This document shows positions 31,028 through 41,315 of a stretch of 64,000 bases of DNA, piece after piece. Position 1 is the first letter of the stretch. Every line of letters starts with the position of its first letter. The notes beneath the pieces are model-generated. The model did not search any database, was not told the DNA's origin, and saw only the letters and a list, made by a program, of their open reading frames with translations. The DNA is from Diplonema papillatum (Eukaryota; Euglenozoa; Diplonemea; Diplonemida; Diplonemidae), in contig JAPJBO010000947.1 of the NCBI GenBank assembly GCA_030068145.1, positions 1 through 64,000 of the forward strand. The letters are read 5' to 3'. The position numbers and the translations under genes are program-made.

Positions 31028-31156
31028 TGCCTCGAGAAGTTGTTTTCTTGCACTCGAGTTTTCCGGATTGCCACTCGGGCCCCCCCCACCCCGGGGGGCC
31101 CTCGTGGCAATCCGGAAAACTCTCGTGCAAGAAAACAACTTTTCTCTCGGGCAAAA
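31028..31156. repeat. Long hairpin / foldback element
   Basis: Arms of about 60 nt are reverse complements. The left arm contains TTGTTTTCTTGCACTCGAG, TTTTCCGGATTGCCACTCGG and GCCCCCC. The right arm contains GGGGGGCCCTCGTGGC, AATCCGGAAAACTC and GTGCAAGAAAACAAC. The loop is only a few C/A bases. Mismatches are few, so a transcript would form a very stable stem. It could be a MITE-type foldback element or a small-RNA precursor. Confidence 0.8.
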
Positions 31157-32789
31157 AATAGCTATTCATAAAGTCAATAATACCCTGCAGCTGTTGCCTG
31201 GGACTTTCGAGTAGTAAGCCGCAGCGTGTCAAGTGAGTCCGCTGCCCTGTGGCTACGTGTCACGACGGGATTGTGCACAGCACAAGCACGAAGCCTTTGA
31301 TTGGGGATCGACGGCCACTCGACTCTGGCTCTGCTGTGAGCTGTGTCCCAATAATAGGAACTCCGCGAGACACTGCGAGGACCTTTGGAGCACAAGAGAA
31401 GTGTCTCGCAAAACTGCTGTTCTTGGGCAAAGCATCTTGCACTGAACGCAAAAGTCGTTGCCAATCTGCCGGGTTCGTGTTTGCGTGGCCTTGCCTCCAG
31501 CTGTACCTGTCCAGTTTCAAGGAAACGAAAAAGAGAGAGAGAAGGAGAGCGAGGTCAGAACAAATGCGTTCAGGAGCACAAAAAAAAACTGGGTTTTAAA
31601 AACCGGGATCCTGGGCTCGGGCGCCTGCATTTGTCTGACGTTCTCGAGTATGCGGTTGTGACTTGTAACGTATCGGAACAGCAAAATTATTCGTCTTTCG
31701 TTCGATGGCGCCTGCGCTTTGCGCACACACTACCGGGGGAGAGTGCCGCAACGCGCTGAACCTCGTCTTTCCGTACATGCGGATACACAGACACACGAAG
31801 GGCAAGGGGAGCTACGCAGGGCATTAGGGAATGCTGAGGCTCGATGGACGGGCAAAGGGGGATGCGACAAATTCGGACTGCTGTGCCCGTTGCTCACGGG
31901 GCAAAGATGGGGCGAGAGCGAGAGAGATAGAGATAGAGAGAGAGAAAGCTGACGCATCACATCGCATGAAGTCTTCACGAGGACACCGATCTCGTTCACA
32001 CCGCGGCCGTCAAGAACTCTACTGTGCTTCGACTGCAGGTGGCTCCGAAGGGAACTCGCTCACGGACTCGCTCTGCATTGTGTGTGTGTTTTTATTAAAG
32101 AGACAAAAGGGGGCTGCTTGCAGGCATTCAAATAGGGCTTCGGAAACCCGAAGTTGATACACGAGCAAAGAGCACCTATGTAGTTGTTGCTATACGTTGT
32201 CCGCCTTGAGTGTGTTGCAAGATAGCCGCCTACCTATCTGTGTTCTGTCAACCAGAGGCTTTCAACTTGGGAGACCTATGGCTTGGTTAACGCTGATGAT
32301 TCAACGCAGTTGAGGAGAGCTCTCAGAGTACGCTGCGCATGCGAATTCGTTGGATTCATGTTACGAATACATAACAATAAGCGAACGAAGCGTGAAGGAA
32401 CATACCGTTAGTGAGCTTATCGTGGTAACGGCGGTTGCCAGCGGGAATCTGTGCAGTGTTTTTCGAGTGAAAGGTCGCTTGATGGGGCTTTGTGCAACCG
32501 ACGGTAAACGCTGTTCCGATAGTACTATCTCTCGGTGGCGTTTCGACAACTAGTAACGTTGCAGCCTACTGTGGGCTTGGAGGTGCCTGTGAGTGCAGCA
32601 CTTACATTCGGATCTTCATGGCCGGCAATCAATGCGTGTGGCAACGTGTCGATGAATACTACTGGGAAACACAGCGCATGAATACCATCACTGGCATCAC
32701 CAGCGCACTGCGCGCTGTTAAAAAACTGCATCGCGAGTTGGACATGCAGACAACATGGGGACGTGGTGCTCAGTTGAGAGAGAGACGAG
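31157..32789. other. Intergenic; GA-rich simple repeat at 31908-31950
   Basis: GAGAGCGAGAGAGATAGAG and following form a short purine repeat. No gene supported. Confidence 0.4.
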
Positions 32790-34685
32790 TTAGAATGCAG
32801 AGACCATCTCTCCCCCCCTACTACTACTACAGATGAAAAGTAATTCGGCATACCCCGGGAAAATGGAAGGCGACTCAGGGTTGCTGTTGGTGGCAAACTG
32901 GAAGCTGCAAGGCGAGATCGACGGAATCGTCGAAAGAGACATCGAGTGGAGCTTCGGGCCCCAAGAAAGGGGATCCCGCGGGGATGGAGACGGGGGCGGG
33001 TTGAGTTGCTGGGTCCGAGCCGCAGTCGACGGAGACACGCAGTCGGTCCACCAGCTGACGACTTGGTGCTTGTCCACTGGCGCGCCGCTGGTCCAAGTTG
33101 TCGGATCGAGGAAGTTGAAGCCGAGGGGCACCACGCATTTTCCGGTCGAATACTCGCTCGCGACGTGAGGCCCCGCGGCGCAATGCTGAGCACGCACGCT
33201 CAGCGGCAGCCTCGCATGCGGCGGCGGCTTCTTCCGCCTCCGGAGCACCAACCCTTGGTGGTGCTGCTTCTCCGCCCGAACGCTGGTCAACGGCGAGCGG
33301 ACCTCGCCGTCGGAGGTCGTCGCTGTGTGCGTGCCTTCGGATTCTGCCAAGCTTTTCGTCAGGAGAATCGACACGTCCGCATCTTCGGAGCTTTCCCTGC
33401 TCGCGGGGTTCTGCTTCTGCTTTCCAGCCGCGGTTGCCGGCTGCGCGTCTGCGGGTTCGGGTTTAACCGGCACGTCGTCGGCCGGCAGCGCCTCTGTTTC
33501 GTGAGAGTCGTCAGCCGCCGGAGCTTCCAATTCGAGTTTCTTGGCTGGGTCCTCTTGCTCTTCGGTCGGACCGAGCTTGAGGTCGTCGTCAATACTTTCG
33601 GTTGCCTGTGCCGGCGTCGGAAGAGGACCGTCCGAAGGGGAGGTGTCAGAAGAGAGGGCGGTAGAAGAAAGGACGGGGGTCACCTGCTGGGACAGGGACA
33701 TCGGCTCGGTGTGCGTCGGCGACGGAACCGCGACGGGGTGGGACTGGTGGAAGGGCTGCTGGCAGAGCGCCGCGCCGAGGTGCTGCGCGTCGTCCCCAGC
33801 AGCGGGGGCCACCGGCGGCCTCGACGCCGCCGCCGACGCGGGCTCGCGGGCGCCGGGACCGTCGTGGTGGGCGGCCGGCGGCGGCTGTGTGTGTGCGTAC
33901 GGCGGGGCTGCCTTCGCGATCGGAGGGGGCGGGAACCTGGCGTCGCTGTGGCCCGACGCCGCCAGCCCGGGGGGCGACGAGCCCTTGCTGTTGTCGGGGC
34001 CGGTGCTGGCCGAGAAGCTGTCGACGCTGCCGATGGGCGAAGTGGACGACGCGGACCGGGCGAACACCGACCGGCCTTCGCTCGACTTCGTCGAGTTATG
34101 GTACGAAGGCAAGTCATCCCTCCGCGACAGCTTCGCCGCCCGCTTGCGGTTGTAGGAGGCGGTGTAGTACGTCGAGGTGGACCGTCCCGAGATGCACGAA
34201 CTGCCCCTCGTCATGGACGAGGAAAGGGAGCCGGATTCGGAGGTGGTTTCACTGCAAAACCGGGACTTGTCCAAGCAGTTGACGCGCATGGCTTTGCGGA
34301 AAGCTTTCGCACGTTCGCCGACGGCGTCGTAATCCAGCTTGTCTACGCCGCGCTTGGCGAGCTGCTCTTCGTAGTGCTTGCGGACCCAGATCATGAGGTG
34401 GAAGAGGTCCTGCTTCTTCGGCTCGATGACGTTGGCGAGGACGAACTCCTTGTCGACCTCCGCTTTTTGGAGCTGCTGCTGCAGGATTTTGAAGTTCTGC
34501 TCGTGGTGGTTCCGCGTCTCCGGCTGCAGGTTGACGCGCGACAGCCCGCCGCAGCACGGGTACAGCGAGTGGAACACTTGCACCACCGCCACGCCGTTGG
34601 AGAGGTCGGACAAATTCTTGTACTCAAAGCTGAGCAACTCATTGACCCACCCCACCAGTTCCCCCGTTATCTTCGCGCGCTGCAT
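32790..34685 (-). CDS. EB1-like microtubule plus-end protein with long disordered tail
   Basis: 631 residues from the ATG at 34685 (MQRAKITGELVGWVNELL). Residues 5-110 form an EB1-type calponin-homology domain: VGWVNELLSFEYKNLSDL, VAVVQVFHSLYP, GLSRVNLQPETR, NFKILQQQLQKAEVDKEF and DLFHLMIWVRKHYEE follow the EB1 order and spacing, and this domain binds growing microtubule ends. The rest is Ser/Pro/Ala-rich and largely disordered, with many Ser-Pro, Arg-Ser and acidic clusters. The EB homology coiled coil and the C-terminal EEY/F motif of classical EB1 are not visible; the frame ends in GGEMVSAF. The last ~130 residues may be misread past an intron. The high-GC middle gives long open frames on the opposite strand that I treat as shadows. 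Confidence 0.65.
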   Translation of the reverse strand: MQRAKITGELVGWVNELLSFEYKNLSDLSNGVAVVQVFHSLYPCCGGLSRVNLQPETRNHHEQNFKILQQQLQKAEVDKEFVLANVIEPKKQDLFHLMIWVRKHYEEQLAKRGVDKLDYDAVGERAKAFRKAMRVNCLDKSRFCSETTSESGSLSSSMTRGSSCISGRSTSTYYTASYNRKRAAKLSRRDDLPSYHNSTKSSEGRSVFARSASSTSPIGSVDSFSASTGPDNSKGSSPPGLAASGHSDARFPPPPIAKAAPPYAHTQPPPAAHHDGPGAREPASAAASRPPVAPAAGDDAQHLGAALCQQPFHQSHPVAVPSPTHTEPMSLSQQVTPVLSSTALSSDTSPSDGPLPTPAQATESIDDDLKLGPTEEQEDPAKKLELEAPAADDSHETEALPADDVPVKPEPADAQPATAAGKQKQNPASRESSEDADVSILLTKSLAESEGTHTATTSDGEVRSPLTSVRAEKQHHQGLVLRRRKKPPPHARLPLSVRAQHCAAGPHVASEYSTGKCVVPLGFNFLDPTTWTSGAPVDKHQVVSWWTDCVSPSTAARTQQLNPPPSPSPRDPLSWGPKLHSMSLSTIPSISPCSFQFATNSNPESPSIFPGYAELLFICSSSRGGEMVSAF

Positions 34686-35557
34686 TGAGCTGGCGACCAG
34701 AGCATGGTCGGTGGGTGGCCGGAGAAAGACTGCTGGCTAGGAAGGCAGACCTTCCGTTTCTGCTTCCAGCCTCAGCCCTCTCTTGTCTCTTTGTCCTTCC
34801 AGCAAGCTTTGCGGCGCAATTCTAGTCGCACGCAGTCTTTCTCCGGGGATGGGTTGATGTGTAGGATTTCCTCTTGTGTTTTGCGGTATGTGTTGATGCG
34901 TTTGCTTTTTTGCTTTCTTCTCTCGTCCTGGTGATGCATTGTTGTTAACTTGGGAGATATGCGTTGAAAGGAAACAGGTTGAAGCCCTCGTTCTAGCAGG
35001 CACGGAGCAGGGCCACGCCGAAACGAGCCATGAGAGTGAACGTTCTCAGGAGCCTTTTCGCTTTACAAACTGTTGTGATGAATGCAGACAACTCGTGAGT
35101 TGGAAAGAGGCACCGCTTGCTCGATGCGCCATTACCATGCCATACCATGCCATCGCTCGCTTTCAAATGGTCGTTTGTTGTTGGAATCAGAGGAGATGAA
35201 AAGGAGACGGACTAGCATCGGTCTGGCTACGCAGGGTTACCATCGGCGCAAACGAACAAAGGCGTGTTTTCGAAGCGACAGCGGCTGCTGACTGGAAAGC
35301 CAGCAATACCTGCAGAGAAACGGCTGGTTTTGTGATGATCGCGGCACGGGTCTGCCGCTGCGTTGGGCAAGCGTATCGTGTGTGGAACGCTTCCTGACCC
35401 GTTCATTATTTTGGTGCTGACATGTCAGCCTTTGGCTCTCTCTCAGGTTTGTCGCGCAGACGGCACATTCCGGCGCCGCGACGTTCGAACACGGGCCCGT
35501 CGGTAGATGCAGGGCTTGCTAAAGAAGAGGAAACTTGCGAGCAGCTCCACACAAGAA
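34686..35557. other. Upstream of the EB1-like gene; no gene seen
   Basis: It should contain the EB1-like promoter. It has only short frames with no motif or splice support. Confidence 0.35.
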
Positions 35558-36748
35558 CAATCAACTCCGGTGCACCGGCGGCCCGCATCTCAGCGTCTAG
35601 CTCCTCGGCTTTGTCCGCCTGCTCTGCCCGCTGGGCCAGATCCTAGCTGCCCAGACAGGCTGCTGCTGACTTTCGGGAAGCGGGGCACGGAGCGTGGAAT
35701 AGACCTGGGCACGGATGCTGACCCTGGTTTCGAGGCCCATCTCGATGCAGCAGCTGCACGTCGATCGCTGCGAGGCAGTCGTCGCTCGTCGTCGGTCGGC
35801 AGCACGTTAGCGGCGAGAGCCGCTCTCAGCTCCGCCAGCTGCATCAACCTGCCTGCTTTGGCCACCAACTCTGCGCACCAAGAGTCACACTTTCGCTGCA
35901 GCTGAATTATATTGCTTCTACAACTCCGGTGCACTGCAACGGCGCCCGCATCTCAGCGTCTAGCTCCTCGGCTTTGGCTGCCTGCTCTGCTCGCTAGACT
36001 CGGGGGCCAGATCCTAGTTGCCCGTTGGCTTTCGGAAAGCGGGGCACGGAGCGTGGAAGAGACCTGGGCACGGTCGCTGACCCTGGTTTCGAGGTCCATC
36101 TCGATGCAGCAGCTGTGCATCGATCTCGCTGCGAGGCAGTCGCCGCTCGTTGTCGGTCGGCAGCACGTTAGCAGCGAGAGCCGCTCTCAGCTCCGCCAGC
36201 TGCACATCATCAACGTCGCCTGCTTTGGCCCCCAACTCTGCGCACCAAGAGTTACACTTTCGCTGCAGCTGAATTCTGTTGCTACTACAACTCCGGTGTA
36301 CTGCAACGGCGCCCGCATCTCAGCGTCTAGCTCCTCGGCTTTGGCTGCCTGCTCTGCCCGCTAGACTCGGGGGCCAGATCCTAGCTGCCCGTTGGCTTTC
36401 GGGAAGCGGGGCACGGAGCGTGGAAGAGACCTGGGCACGGTCGCTGACCCTGGTTTCGAGGTCCATCTCGATGAGCAGCTGTGCATCGATCTCGCTGCGA
36501 GGCAGTCGTCGCTCGTCGTCGGTCGGCAGCACGTTAGCGGCGACAGCCGCTCTCAGCTCCGCCAGCTGCACATCATCGAGCTCTCCTGCTTTGGCCACCA
36601 ACTCCGCGCGCCAAGAGTCACATTTTCGCTGCAGCTGAATCCTGTTGCAACTGCCGAACCTGCTGCTCGCACTACTCCCCGCAGTGCTCGCCCAGCTGCT
36701 ACCGCTGCCGCTGCTTAGCACGGATTGGCTCGAAAGCCGCCGTGCCAT
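35558..36748 (-). CDS. Unknown gene with a triplicated ~365-bp unit, partly decayed
   Basis: From the ATG at 36748 the frame reads MARRLSSQSVLSSGSGSS, a Ser-rich start, then a unit with IQLQRKCDSWRAELVAKAG, DVQLAELRAAVAANVLPTDD, ERRLPRSEIDAQLLIEMDLE and RVSDRAQVSS, ending at a stop at 36320. The same ~365-bp unit recurs at about 35922-36283 and 35558-35921. In those copies an extra base after CAGCTGCT shifts the frame, and the third has lost the SEID segment. Each unit starts after an AACAG that could serve as a splice acceptor, so the original may have been a chain of repeated exons. Only the first copy is intact. The family is not recognised. Alternatively, units two and three are untranslated remnants of tandem duplication. 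Confidence 0.4.
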
Positions 36749-37989
36749 TCCACTCTTTTTCCCCTTTCCGGTAATTCCCCCGTGCGGCTGCGCTTTGTGT
36801 TCGTATTGTGTGTTGCGTGCGCAACGTCGCAAAGTGCCGCGGGACTCGCGGGGAGATGAGTTTGGGAATGTGCAGTGAAAGTGCGAGCACCCAAACCCGA
36901 TCCCCGAGCCCAGAACCGAACCCAAAACCGAACCTTCCAGAATCAAATCTGGAAATCAAAACCGAAACCGAACCAGTGCCCGATAGGAAACCGAACCCAG
37001 AACCGCGGAGGACGGTGGGCTAACAACCCAAGGTGGCAACAGACGGAATCTTCTCCACATTACATCACGCAAGAATGGCTGATTCATACATGAAGCCATC
37101 AACTGTCTTTGTGCCCACAGGAAGCGCTAACTGAACGCAAGGACCTTCAGAGAAGCCCACGCAACGGAGCAGGCGGCCACAAGTAGTTTCTGTTCTAATC
37201 CCTCACACCGAAGTGATCGTGAGTTGCCTTAACGAAACGAACCTTGTGGAGCTGAACTTAGGCTGATAGGTTCCAACAAAAAGTTAAGATGAACTTATCG
37301 AGATTGAGCAAAAAGTTGAGTGTGTTTGAGAATGGGCACAACTTTAAGTACGTGTACTTCCGCCAGCGGTTTGTTTCCCCGATTTTTGGACCCAACTTTT
37401 GGACCAAATCTTGGATCCAAATTCCTGTTATCCGTCCAGCGTAATTGTCGTCCAGGTTACTGACTGTGAGAAGGACATGCTGTCAATTCTGTATGAGTGC
37501 GCGATGCAGTTTACCAGCGAGCCGGGCGACGAGGAGAGTTTTACTGAAACTCCCCGATACTGCCCGATTTTGATTTTGGCGGGAAAAATGGGGCTGCCGG
37601 TGGGTGGGCAGGTGGGTGGATGGGTGAACAAGTGAGCTGTGTACAGGTGTGCAGGTAGGTGTGCTAGTGTGTGTGGGCCTTTGAAGCGTGGATAATGCCT
37701 CTCGCGCTGCTCCCCTTGAGGTTCCTGAAAGCGCCGCCGCAGGGCCAGGGAGGCTGTTCGGGGGGGTCACCACCCACCGTTCGCGGGCTTCGTTACTTCA
37801 CTGCCCCCGGCTCTCCCTGACCTTCGTCATCCCGGGGGAGGGTTCCACGGCCATCCCCCCCGCGCGGGGAATGGATTGTTGCCGTGCCGCGGGTCCTTCG
37901 GTGCGTCGCCCGCTTGTGTCTCGCCCGTGCCTTCCACTTCTCGCCGCTGTGTTGCCACCCCCGTGGGTAGTGGGCCTGGGGGGGCCGGA
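36749..37989. other. Intergenic; (AACCGA)-type simple repeat at 36890-37012
   Basis: CCGAACCCAGAACCGAACCC-like degenerate repeats on the plus strand. A stretch near 37788 (TTCGTTACTTCACTGCCCCC) resembles one near 20200. No supported gene. Confidence 0.4.
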
Positions 37990-38131
37990 AGCAGCCGGTC
38001 AGGACGCTCGCCTTCTCCCAATGGTCGCCCCGTCCTTTGTTTGCCATCTTTTTCGGCACGTACCGCATGGCGGTGATTTCGAACGCCCGCATCACCACTT
38101 CTTCGAAGGCCTCCCGGTTGTTGTGGGCCTT
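37990..38131 (-). CDS. Candidate exon, unidentified
   Basis: After an acceptor CTAACGTTGTAG the minus strand is open and reads KAHNNREAFEEVVMRAFEIT and MRYVPKKMANKGRGDHWEK, with strong coding character. A second candidate lies at about 38590-38408 (IEIFFGLESTKSREKIG to KLVKPLPALIIC). They may belong to one gene, but I could not join them or identify a family. Confidence 0.25.
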
Positions 38132-38799
38132 CTACAACGTTAGCACCGGTCAGCACAGCGGAGAAGGCATGCGGTAGCTTTCGCTCCGTACTCGCTGCTC
38201 TCATCCTTGCTGCTGCGTGATGCAAGATTGATGGTGCGTAAAACGTAGAAAGGCCATGCAATCATTCTCGTGTGTATGCCACAAACTTCTTCGTGACGCC
38301 TCAGGACGTTGGACTTGAATGTGAAAACGGGTAAACGGGGAACAAAGGGGCAAGGGTAAGCGAGGGGTAAAATACGGTGTTTTTCTCGGGATCTTCGTCG
38401 TATACGACAAATAATTAGGGCGGGCAGCGGCTTCACCAGCTTTATGTCGCAAGAGACAACATTTCCTGGACCCAGTTTCATCAAACGATGAAGACTCCCT
38501 TCATGGGTTACCCGAAGACGTACGTCTGCAACGGCTTCCCCAATTTTCTCTCTACTTTTTGTGGATTCAAGACCGAAGAAGATTTCGATGAACAACCCAC
38601 TGGGAACTGCCTCTCGTGCATGTTTTCATGCTGACTCTTTGTTGAATGAGGAAACAAGAGAGAGGAAGCGAGGGAGGAGAAGCGAACAGGGGGAGCAAGC
38701 AGGGGCGGGAAACGGTCCGGAAAGGTTCTCTGTCCCTGCGTTATTCTTTTTCAGTTTCGAAGAAAGTCAAGCGGCGGATCCTCCTCCCCGCAGAAAATA

Positions 38800-39110
38800 C
38801 TCGACGTAGCTGCTTTGACTCCGAATGGAAGGGAAGAAATATAGAGGTAGAGGCGCAAACATGCAATACAAACACAATTTCACTTGTTCTTCGCTTACAC
38901 CACCTGTGTTGTTTTCTCACACAGGGCTTTTGACCTGTTGTGTTTGTGTGTCTTGTCGTGTAGGCGTAGACCCGCATGACTTCACGTCCGTTTTTAACAC
39001 GTGGTTCGGTTGTCACAGCACTTGGGACCCCTTCAGTTCTTTGTCTGGCAGCTTTTGTCGAGCATTTCCTTCCAAGCTGGCGCTTGTGTAATAAAAGGAA
39101 ACGACAGCAG
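38800..39110 (+). repeat. Interspersed repeat family R3, copy 1
   Basis: Starts at AATACTCGACGTAGCTGCTT and passes through GACTCCGAATGGAAGGGA, TTCTTCGCTTACACCACC and CACAGCACTTGGGACCCCTT to GAGCATTTCCTTCCAAGCTG. The same blocks occur in the same order at 56745-57018. The second half also echoes the R1 layout (TACAGCAC, AGCATTTCC, a GCTTAT-like end), suggesting related families. Confidence 0.7.
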
Positions 39111-41315
39111 ACGGGATTTTTATTTGTTTGACATCCGGTCCGTCGTCCCTTTCCTTCATGCTTCCGAACGAGGGACACGAGAACCCGGGGGCGGGGACGA
39201 TTCGAGTATTCTGTAGTACTCCACCAGTGCTGCAGTACAGCACCGGTGGAGTCCAGCCTCAGACGCTGGAGCTGAAGCTGGAGTTAAAGAGCGGGTGCCG
39301 CGCCAATTTTTCGAGTGTACGGTTCCACGTGTTTGGCTGTAGCACACCGGGTCTTGGGGCACTCTTTCACTCTAACTGCTGAGGCTGGACTGCACAATTG
39401 CGGCATACACCTCTCTCTGGAGGAAAACCATAATGTAACGTCTAAGCAGGGATTCTTGTTCACTTTCTTTCGGTGGGGTTCGTCAAGTGGCTTGTTGTTT
39501 TGTGCGACGGGTGTATTTTTTGGACTGCTCCGGAAATGTCCTTTTCGGTACAAAGTTAAACGATTTCTCGTGTGATCATCTAACAATTTCCGTCACGATC
39601 CATTTGTGGAGTATCAGACAGGTTTCGTCCCCCAGCCGACCGAGGCTGCAGAGAGTCACAACGCTGCTGATGTTCAAAATGGGTGGATCGGGGGGGGGAA
39701 GAGGGGCTGACTTGTTGTGGATATGGCTTCATAAGAAAACGCAAATACGAAGGGTAAGAAATGGTAATCGTGGTAAACTTTCTTTTTGTTCCTTTTACGG
39801 CTATTCTCTCCTTTTATGCGTCTTTTGCTCTCTATTGCTGGGAATACCGGTATTCCTGGACTTTTGGTGCTGAAGGAAGGGATGAATCCGTTCACTTCAC
39901 CCCCCACGTGGCGCTCGAAATGTTGCGGACATGTCCGTCCGTCTTACGGGAAGGGCGAGGGAGGTGTCGCTTTCAGATTTCGGCGGGTGTCTTCGAGACG
40001 ACTCGCTTGCAGTGGCGTGAAGTCGAATGGGTCGTTCTTTCTTCATTCACGGGAAGCACGCGCAGTTTCGTTCACCGGGTGCGTGGGCCAATGCTTCGGA
40101 GAAATGCAAAAGAGACGGTTGCTGCGGTGGGGGCACCTTTTTCGTCGACTTGCCACAAATACTGCAGTTTTTTTCTCCCTTGTTTCTCTAGTTTCTCCCT
40201 ACCGTGTCTCTTCACATAGGGATGAAGCGCGTGCGAACTCGAGTAACCATCGTTCACTCAGGCGACCGCCGCAGCGCAGATGCAGTGTATGCTGGCAGGC
40301 TTTGTCATTAGCCGTGGCAACTGTATTGTGGCGCCAGGGAAGAGGTCGCCCGCGCGTGGTGTCGGCTACCGCCAATAACTGGACCAGATCCAAGAACAAG
40401 CCATTTTGGCTTCCACGACACTCCCCGCACAAGAAATCAAAGATGATAGGTCCAGGGGCCGTTTCGCGAAGGAAAGTTCCGTGAGGGGGTCTTCATGCAG
40501 AAAGCAGTGTGAAACCGGTTCGATATCCTCCAAAAAGCGTTGATCCCGAAGAGAAAACTGATGACAGGGAGGAAGAACTGAACAGAAGTATCTACCCTGT
40601 GTCATCTTCAGGTAAGGAATTCATGATCAACCACCGGGCGATCGACCTTAGCGAAACACTGTTTGTCAACAAAAAAGAAAGACTGCAGAAGGGAGGGAGT
40701 GGTGCAATAACATCTTTGCCTGCGTGCCTCGCCTGCTGCATGCATAAATCAGCGATGACCGATGCCAGGCAACCCCGTCATCGGTGTGGGCTGATGCGTA
40801 GCAAACAGGACGGGAAAACATAACCGAGCCGGTCCACCCTAGGCTAGGACCTTACTGCTGCACCGTGCAAGCATTACGTTTCGGCGAGAACGTCCGTTGA
40901 TCATCCACTTTCCGTAAGACGTGAGAAGGTGCAACTCAGCTCTGATTGTGACGTTCTCGGCCGGATCTCGAAGGGCTCAGCTTCGTTTTGTTTCTGCCCA
41001 TGGTTTCCTCATGGGCATTTCTTTCTGCTCACGCAGCAGCTGTTTCCTCCCCTCACCATGATCAGATCGTTGGGGGAAGATTGTGGGGGAGTTACATTTC
41101 ATGGCCCCGCTGCCCCACCTCCACGGGCTGGACGGCTTGCCAGAGTGCGTCCTGGTTTGGGTCGCACGCTTACCCCCCGCGCTAAACCCAGATTTACCTG
41201 TGTTTCTAGCGTTGTTTGTGTCGATATTTTCAAGTCTCCGGTTGACCGTAGAGGCTTGAGGTGGGAGGAGGGTTGAAAAGAGTTGAATGAGAAGGTGGCT
41301 AGTTTCGTGTGGAGA
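39111..41315. other. Intergenic; small hairpin at 39212-39250
   Basis: CTCCACCAGTGCTGCAGTAC followed by AGCACCGGTGGAG forms a short hairpin. A degenerate partial R1 copy lies at about 41150-41250 (CGCTAAACCCAGATTTACCT). No supported gene. Confidence 0.35.

Noticed and set aside
32946..34688. 580-residue plus-strand frame opposite the EB1-like gene
   Set aside because: Arg-rich antisense shadow of the Ser/Pro/Ala-rich tail.
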